A model generated the notes under the pieces. It made no database searches. It saw only the letters and a program-made list of their open reading frames with translations, and was not told the origin of the DNA. The position numbers and the translations under genes are program-made. A DNA stretch of 64,000 nt, taken from contig VCMS01000178.1 of NCBI GenBank assembly GCA_022539475.1, positions 50,407-114,406 of the forward strand. The letters run 5' to 3'. Of the stretch, positions 60,875 through 64,000 are shown piece after piece. The first letter of the stretch is position 1. Each line of letters starts with the position of its first letter. This stretch comes from Gracilaria domingensis (taxonomy: Eukaryota; Rhodophyta; Florideophyceae; Gracilariales; Gracilariaceae).

Positions 60875-63418
60875 TCAACCACGAATCCCCCCCTCGTAAG
60901 GTCCTTCGTCTGCTTTCTTCAGCCCCGGGGGTAGAATTTCCGGGACTGTGTCGTCGAAAGGATCCGTGTCGTCTCCTCGCGTCTCAACATTCGGCGCTGA
61001 ATTAGAGTCCGTGTCGCTGCTGAAGGAGATTTGATGAGCTTTGAGGAAGCTTCTGACCCCTTTCCCTCCGAGCTTACGCGGATGATTGATGACTAAAGTT
61101 TCATCTTGGGGCACTTCGCTTACTTTCGCCTTCTTCTGAGCCCTGGGGTTGTTATCTCTCGTCATCTTCCTTCGTCGACGACTTCTTTTGGTGCTCCTTC
61201 TCAACCCCGCACCACTTGGCTCCACTAAAACCACGTCACTTACCATTTCCTGAACGTCTTCCCCGGAATTCTTCGCCTTAACAAGTTTAGAACGCGACCC
61301 CCGAGTATCCGGTTTAGTGACTTGGGTCCTAGGTGTGGTCGCCTTTCCCCCTCCCGCCGTAGCAGACGGCCCCACAGTCGAATTGAAATCCACCCCGACG
61401 GACTTCTTCAGCTTTTCATGAGCATCAGCCACCCTTCTCGATATCTTTCCGCCCCAAAGCTTCTTTGTCGCTGCAGTTTCCAAGTGTGCGGCCTGTGTGG
61501 CAAGATACTCATGAAGGCTGAGTTTCTCAAACCTAGTGACTTCAATCTGCATCTCGTACACTTCCTTCAGAGACAGTCTCTTTCTTTCGATACTTCAACG
61601 GCCAGCTCATTTAGGGACCGGCAGCATATAAAGAAATACTTTCGTATATCTTCAAAGCGGCCCTTCAGTTTGGACTCTCGTCTCCTCGCAAAATAGGCTG
61701 CCAGGGCGTCCAGGGTGAAATCAGTTGTGTCCTCATCCATAGAAAAGAACTCATCACTGGAGATACATGTAATACCAATTTCATTATACTCCCGACACAC
61801 ACTTTCCAAATGCTTCAGCAATCGAGGACTCTTGGCCACCTTCAAACCCATCTCCGCAAACCTCGATAGATGTCTGATATGGTACTGACCTATGATTCCG
61901 CATACACGTAAGGCACCCGCTACAGCGGTCCTTGTCATGTTGTTCAACACTTTCTTCTCCTCTTCAACCATCGCGGTTATAAAGGATACAATGGAATGAA
62001 CCTTGTCAGAGAAGTTCATAAGTCGGGCCTGCTTCAGTCCATCGTTCAAAGCATTACCCAGGCTCAGAAGCTCCCTCGTTTTCATCTCTTGTCCATCCTT
62101 TCTCCTCCATAAGGAAACGGTAAGTCCTTTACACAGTTTCCTTATCTTGGCATCCTCCTCACATAGTTCCTTGTGTGCCACAAGACGATGAGCCCCATCT
62201 ATGAGGATACACATAACTTTCACGCGATTGCCCTCCACCATCTCCTTCTCGGACTTACCCGTGATCAAAATAGAAACACTCATCGTTCCAAGGGCTGAAG
62301 AAACCCTTTCCTTCGAATCTCCGCCTTCAGAGCTTCAAAATGCTCCCGAACTGTCCCTCTCACAGTTGCGTCCGGGATTTCGATTAGGTCGATGTCGACC
62401 TTTACAGACTCGTACTCATAATGGTCCAGGGTTACTTGAGGGACGCCAGACTCATATCCACGTCATCCGGAGGTAATTCATTCCTTCGTCGAATAGTTCA
62501 TTGACATTTCCAGCCAATCTCTCCTTCACCAAGACAACGTCATCATCATCCACTTCATCCACATCCACAACTTCCATCCTACCTCCATTGCGACTCCCAG
62601 CCATTGCAATCGCTCCATCAATGCTATTTCTGGACGACCCAGACTGCACATTCATCGCTGGTTGCTTTCGTAATGCAGAGACTGCACTTTCTGGAGTTGT
62701 GGTCAATTGTGCAGTTCCTACCTTTGAACCATCCTGGTCTTGCTTAGATGGAGTTTTAGGCACAAGCCCAGACGCTGGGGGCGGTACTTCCTTCCCCTCT
62801 TTGTTCTTCTGTTGTTTGCCTTTTGTTTTGGCCTGGGCTATCTGAGGTGGCAACCGCTTCCCACTCGGTGTACACGGGGGTTTCGGTGTTTCCGCCATAC
62901 GCACTCGTTTCCCTCCTGTCGTGGACGCCGCATTGGTATGCCCTGATTTCTTACTAGGCACCTGCGGCGTGGTGTTCTGAACGGTCTCACCTGAAGCCAT
63001 GAAGTTCAAGTCCCAAGCATAGAAACCCATCTTGCTTAAGTCCGCAACGGTCTTCGGAATGGAGTCTTCATCCGTACACTTAAAGGGATACGGGTACGGT
63101 GTATGGAGCTCCTTCGATACATCAGCTCGCCATATACCGACTATATCCTCTCCCGGCTTCCCTTCTAGTGTGTGACCATGCATTTCTCTTCGATAGTCTT
63201 TGCCGTCGCCGGCAGACTCGATGGCCACCACATCAGCCGTGCCAATTGGGACCTTGTCCCCTCCATTCCGCGCGATAAGAAGCGTCACCTTGTCCCTCGG
63301 TGCTGTTTTCGCTTTCCCCGGGTTAGAGCTCTTACTCGTCTCCGGATTCTGTGCTTCCTCACTACTCTTCTTCTCCTCCTTCTTTTGTTTTCTTCGCACT
63401 TCGAAGATGCGGCGCCAT
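60875..63418 (-). pseudogene. ParB-like protein, second copy, frame-broken
   Basis: Three frames carry the parts in the order of 42045-44642. N-terminal part (63399-62452): DKVTLLIARNGGD, YRREMHGHTLEG and a low-complexity stretch. ParB part begins at 62420 in another frame (VTLDHYEYESVKVDIDLIEI; TVRGTVREHFEALKAEIRRK) and returns to the first frame at 62283 (CILIDGAHRLVAHKEL; MNFSDKVHSIVSFITAMVEE). The basic C-terminal part (61561-60875) is in a third frame (STKRSRRRRKMTRD). The conserved motif DGxHRLxA is intact. At least three single-base breaks inactivate it. Confidence 0.7.
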
Positions 63419-63780
63419 GGGGTTGCGAACTTTCCGTGGCTTTCGGGAGCGCCTCATCTGCCGGTTCCCCAATTCTCTTGGCTCCATAGATTATAGCACT
63501 GTTTGAATAGCTTCCGGTCAAACACCTATAAAGATTTGAATGCACGTAACAAAAAGCCTTTTGTTTGACGGTTTGTTTCCGCTCAAGATAGGATGGTTAA
63601 CGCCCGTGCATAATCACTTCTTTCAAATCCGGGATGGGTGCCACTGTTCCCGCAACAGAAATGGCAGTGCTGCGACTCGCCTCCAACGGTCAAACAGTTA
63701 GGTAGGTCTCTTCCGGCGAGTAACGTTCGACCCGAAACACATCTCGAACTGATTGAATACCGTGTGTGCTTCAATCAACA
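63419..63780. other. Spacer upstream of the second ParB-like gene
   Basis: By position it should hold the divergent promoter. I see no copy of the 0.8-kb inverted repeat of the first element, and no TTTAAA pair. Confidence 0.35.
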
Positions 63781-64000
63781 TCGCCGGGTCTCCGTATAGC
63801 CTCAAAATGGGCCGTCTCATTCCCATGGGACTTCAACTCGCAGGAGGCCAGTCACTGTATGTGTCAGCAACTCAACTGGCGCACATAATCATGAAAAGAG
63901 CTGTTGAAAATCAGTTTCCTTTAAGAACCACGCGTGTCACTAACTCTTCGGTTTCAACCTGGAAGAGACCGTGGCACTTTCCTGAAACACAGTACACGCT
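63741..64000 (+). CDS. Possible start of an unrecognised gene running off the window
   Basis: A frame open from about 63750, with ATG 63807, continues to the last base (MGRLIPMGLQLAGGQSLYVS; later WKRPWHFPETQYT). By position it could be the divergent partner of the second ParB-like gene, but it shows no similarity to the 430-residue protein found there in the first element. Confidence 0.25.

Larger units (their letters stand above)
56342..64000 (-). mobile_element. Second large element of the same family, inverted and partial
   Basis: Read leftward the genes run ParB-like, dioxygenase, membrane-protein cargo (opposite strand), coiled-coil protein, end; this is the order of 42045-51837. Its end abuts the broken pogo gene at a CTAG (56342-56345) followed by TTAGGTGC. 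This terminus resembles that of the first element only in CTAGTT, so the exact boundary is uncertain. The other end, with the expected methyltransferase and transposase, lies outside the window. Confidence 0.6.

Noticed and set aside
1-64000. CRISPR arrays, bacterial operons, rRNA genes
   Set aside because: No regular spaced repeats, no ribosome-binding-site logic and no rRNA-like sequence were seen.

Overview
This looks like a nuclear segment of an intron-poor, repeat-rich eukaryote. Large housekeeping genes (poly(A) polymerase, COG7, RLP24, an SDR enzyme) lie in single open exons. The mix of such genes, a secreted Cys-repeat protein, a long chromovirus and large DNA transposons suggests a red alga of the Chondrus type. 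That placement is inference; no marker gene proves it.

Left part (1-22.3 kb): host genes. In order: the end of an unrecognised protein, poly(A) polymerase (-), an unknown protein with an RS-like tail (+), a DHRS1-like dehydrogenase (+), COG7 (-), RLP24 (+), a GC-rich decayed C2H2 zinc-finger gene (-), TMEM120 with one frame break (+), a BACK-domain protein (-), about 2 kb of non-coding DNA full of perfect palindromes, a secreted Cys-repeat protein (+), and repeats including a tRNA-like element.

Right part (22.3-64 kb): a nest of mobile elements that can be unpicked base by base. (1) A pogo/Tigger-like transposase pseudogene is split into 22360-22643 and 56053-56345. (2) Into it jumped a Ty3/gypsy chromovirus (two 765-bp LTRs at 22644-23408 and 55283-56047, 5-bp duplication TTACG); removing it restores the transposase frame. 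(3) Into the chromovirus pol gene jumped a DNA element of about 21.4 kb (30810-52255), flanked by CTAG on both sides; removing it together with one CTAG restores the pol frame into the chromodomain. (4) A second, related element, inverted, begins near 56342 and runs off the window.

The 21.4-kb element carries a Plavaka-like transposase, a coiled-coil protein, and an N6-adenine-type DNA methyltransferase continuous with a SET domain. A bidirectional promoter built as an ~0.8-kb inverted repeat separates these from a ParB-like protein and a 2OG-Fe(II) dioxygenase; then follow metabolic cargo (two HAD phosphatases, a ketopantoate-reductase-like gene, a ribulose-phosphate epimerase fragment) and a second coiled-coil protein. 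The partial second element repeats the order ParB-like, dioxygenase, cargo, coiled-coil, but its cargo is a membrane protein. A transposon family with a DNA-methylation, histone-methylation and DNA-oxidation type toolkit plus exchangeable cargo is the most interesting content here. Several genes on both elements carry frameshifts, so these copies are probably decaying.
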